In this document: positions 62,680 through 64,000 of the stretch, one piece after another
How positions within the stretch are numbered: the first letter of the stretch is position 1
Layout of the letters: the number at the start of each line of letters is the position of its first letter
Source of the DNA: Candidatus Krumholzibacteriota bacterium
GTDB taxonomy: Bacteria; Krumholzibacteriota; Krumholzibacteriia; Krumholzibacteriales; Krumholzibacteriaceae
Direction: 5' to 3'
Assembly (NCBI GenBank): GCA_030609325.1
Contig: JAUWCL010000004.1
Coordinates: 50,029 to 114,028, forward strand
Length of the DNA stretch: 64,000 bases
Program-made: the position numbers and the translations under genes
Notes under the pieces: model-generated
What the model saw: only the letters and a program-made list of their open reading frames with translations
Database searches by the model: none
Told to the model about the DNA's origin: nothing

Positions 62680-64000
62680 TCAGCGTGCAGCCTTCGTAGC
62701 GGTACGCCAAATGCGGGGTTGCGATATCGCAAAGTGCTCAAGCACCGCACGGAATCCGACCCAGTTGTAGCTCCGGGGCTGACTCCGACGATTCAACCAC
62801 TTATATAAAATTCGCACCACCGCAAAATGGAACTGACTCAGGGAACGACCATTGCCGTAGATCCCGAAGTATCGATAATAGCCTGTGAGCTTCCGGTTCA
62901 GATCTCGAAAGAGATCGCCGAGCCGACGATGGCGGTTACTCCGGCACCAATCGGTGAAACGTCGCAATGAAGCCCGAAGGCTCTTTCGCGCCGTCCGGCG
63001 CTTCAGATGAGGACGATCCCGACGGTCCCGACCCCAGCGAAACTCGAAACCCAGGAAGTCGAACGATGCCCGTCCATCGCCTGTCCGCGGAAACTTCAGC
63101 TTCCGCGTCTTGGTTCGTGACAGCCACAGCCCAAACTTCTCCAAGCGAGTCTCGAGATCCACCAGAAATCGATCCGCCTCATCCGCTCGCTCAAACGCAC
63201 ATACGAAATCGTCCGCGTAGCGGATCAGGCACGCCTCACCGCGGCAGCGCCGTGCGACCCTCCGATGAAACCAAAGGTCCAGCACGTAGTGCAAGTACAC
63301 GTTTGCAAGCACAGGTGAGACCACTCCACCCTGGGGAGTCCCCGTCGCGGGATGTACCACCTGGCCGTCCGTCTCCAGCACTCCGGCCTTGAGCCACTTA
63401 CCGATCAGCCGCAGAAACGGCCCATCGTCGATCCGCTCAGCCAACATCCGTTGCAGCCATTTGTGGTCGATCGTCCCGAAGTAGTTCTCCAGGTCTACTT
63501 CCACAATGTGGTTGTACTTCCCGAACTGCAGCTTCACCGTGAGCTTGTCCACGGCGTCGTGAGCGCCGACACCAGGTCGGTACCCGTAGCTGCAACGAAG
63601 GAAGTCCTGCTCGTAGATCGCTGAGAGGATGCGCGCGACGGCCACCTGCAGCAGCTTGTCCTCCACGACAGGGATGCCCAGAGGGCGCAGCTTGCCGCCA
63701 CCCTTCGGTATCCACTGCCGACGTACCAGCTTTGCTCGATACCGTTTCTGCTTCAATCGCTCAACAAGCTCCCGGATGTTCACGTCGAGATCTTGTTCAT
63801 AATCCGCCGCGCTCACCCGGTCCACTCCACACGCTGCGCTCTTGCGCACACCACGCCAGCACTCGCGCAGGAAGTCCTCATCGAGCAACCGATACAGGTC
63901 ACGGAACCGATGCTTCGGCTCTCGTCTCGCCTTGTTCGCTATCCCCTGCAGGGAGGTTGACAGGTGCTTATCCGATCCTACATGCCCGGAACCTGTTTCC
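62680..64000 (-). CDS. Group II intron reverse transcriptase/maturase, N-terminus beyond the window
   Basis: At least 440 residues. RT fingers/palm motifs: RRQWIPKGGGKLRPLGIPVVEDKLLQ (split: IPKGGGKLRPLGIP), SYGYRPGVGAHDAV, TGTPQGGVVSPVLANVYLHY (exactly the TPQGG block) and the catalytic LIRYADDFVCAF (YADD). The maturase/X domain is NRKLTGYYRYFGIYGN, and the end LNRRSQPRSYNWVGF is characteristic of one common bacterial clade. The frame stays open to the edge (HVGSDKHLSTSLQGIANKAR). It promotes splicing and retrohoming. No DNA-binding/endonuclease tail is seen, fitting class C. Confidence 0.93.
   Translation of the reverse strand, partial: ETGSGHVGSDKHLSTSLQGIANKARREPKHRFRDLYRLLDEDFLRECWRGVRKSAACGVDRVSAADYEQDLDVNIRELVERLKQKRYRAKLVRRQWIPKGGGKLRPLGIPVVEDKLLQVAVARILSAIYEQDFLRCSYGYRPGVGAHDAVDKLTVKLQFGKYNHIVEVDLENYFGTIDHKWLQRMLAERIDDGPFLRLIGKWLKAGVLETDGQVVHPATGTPQGGVVSPVLANVYLHYVLDLWFHRRVARRCRGEACLIRYADDFVCAFERADEADRFLVDLETRLEKFGLWLSRTKTRKLKFPRTGDGRASFDFLGFEFRWGRDRRDRPHLKRRTARKSLRASLRRFTDWCRSNRHRRLGDLFRDLNRKLTGYYRYFGIYGNGRSLSQFHFAVVRILYKWLNRRSQPRSYNWVGFRAVLEHFAISQPRIWRTATKAAR

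Larger units (their letters stand above)
62578..64000 (-). mobile_element. Group II intron (3' part), 5' end outside the window
   Basis: The minus strand carries a reverse transcriptase gene, then a 34-35-nt domain V and a domain VI-like stem ending CTACCGCGAT near 62578. The intron is inserted antisense to the cassettes in what appears to be an attC site, the behaviour of bacterial class C-attC introns. Exact ends need RNA-structure modelling. Confidence 0.8.

Overview
The window is a GC-rich chromosome segment from an uncultured, probably Gram-negative-type bacterium. It has lipoproteins, ExbB/ExbD/TonB-type genes and decayed FlgD/type IX-like C-terminal domains. This would fit a lineage around the Fibrobacterota-Chlorobiota-Bacteroidota superphylum or a neighbouring candidate phylum. 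That placement is inference; no 16S rRNA or ribosomal protein is present. No tRNA, rRNA or CRISPR array was recognised.

Left part (1-8.6 kb): partial lexA, then a vapBC-like toxin-antitoxin pair overlapping fbp (fructose-1,6-bisphosphatase). Next comes a decayed island with a secretion-domain remnant, a nonsense-mutated transposase and a frameshifted CopG-like antitoxin relic. After it lie a TPR/sigma-54 activator broken by an in-frame TGA, a small exported protein, and a two-gene unit: a Cys-rich lipoprotein and a small four-helix membrane protein. This AT-richer stretch (about 6.7-8.6 kb) is the best candidate for an undescribed secreted-peptide type system.

Centre (9-31 kb): membrane glycosyltransferases, folE, a nucleotidyltransferase, a uridine-kinase-like gene and an OFA-family MFS transporter. 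They are followed by a tight cluster glnA-gatE-gatD-flippase. GatDE is the archaeal Glu-tRNA(Gln) amidotransferase; finding it in a bacterial context directly behind glutamine synthetase is the most striking metabolic feature. A regulatory patch with repeated GTAAAC...GTTTAC palindromes, a 26-codon micro-ORF and three hairpin/T-run structures precedes a MenA-like prenyltransferase. Then come a LOG protein, a zinc dehydrogenase, a rhomboid protease and two radical SAM proteins.

Right-centre (31-59.8 kb): an LVIVD beta-propeller lipoprotein, DsbD, glycosyltransferase, toroid and AAC(3)-fold proteins, a MaoC hydratase, an ExbB/ExbD/TonB set and BioY. Two unknowns follow, then a BadF/HgdC-type activase with an unknown partner. 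A complete nine-gene V/A-type ATPase operon (G-C-I-K-F-E-A-B-D) continues into a universal stress protein and a PTS-IIA gene. A predicted tRNA-queuosine mannosyltransferase, a thioredoxin/DUF255 protein and a metallo-beta-lactamase-fold enzyme close this block.

Right end (60-64 kb): a chromosomal integron. It has an integron integrase pseudogene (two frameshifts and a deletion), three cassette ORFs reading in the same direction as the integrase, two complete attC sites and a third interrupted by a group II intron. The intron's reverse transcriptase runs off the window.
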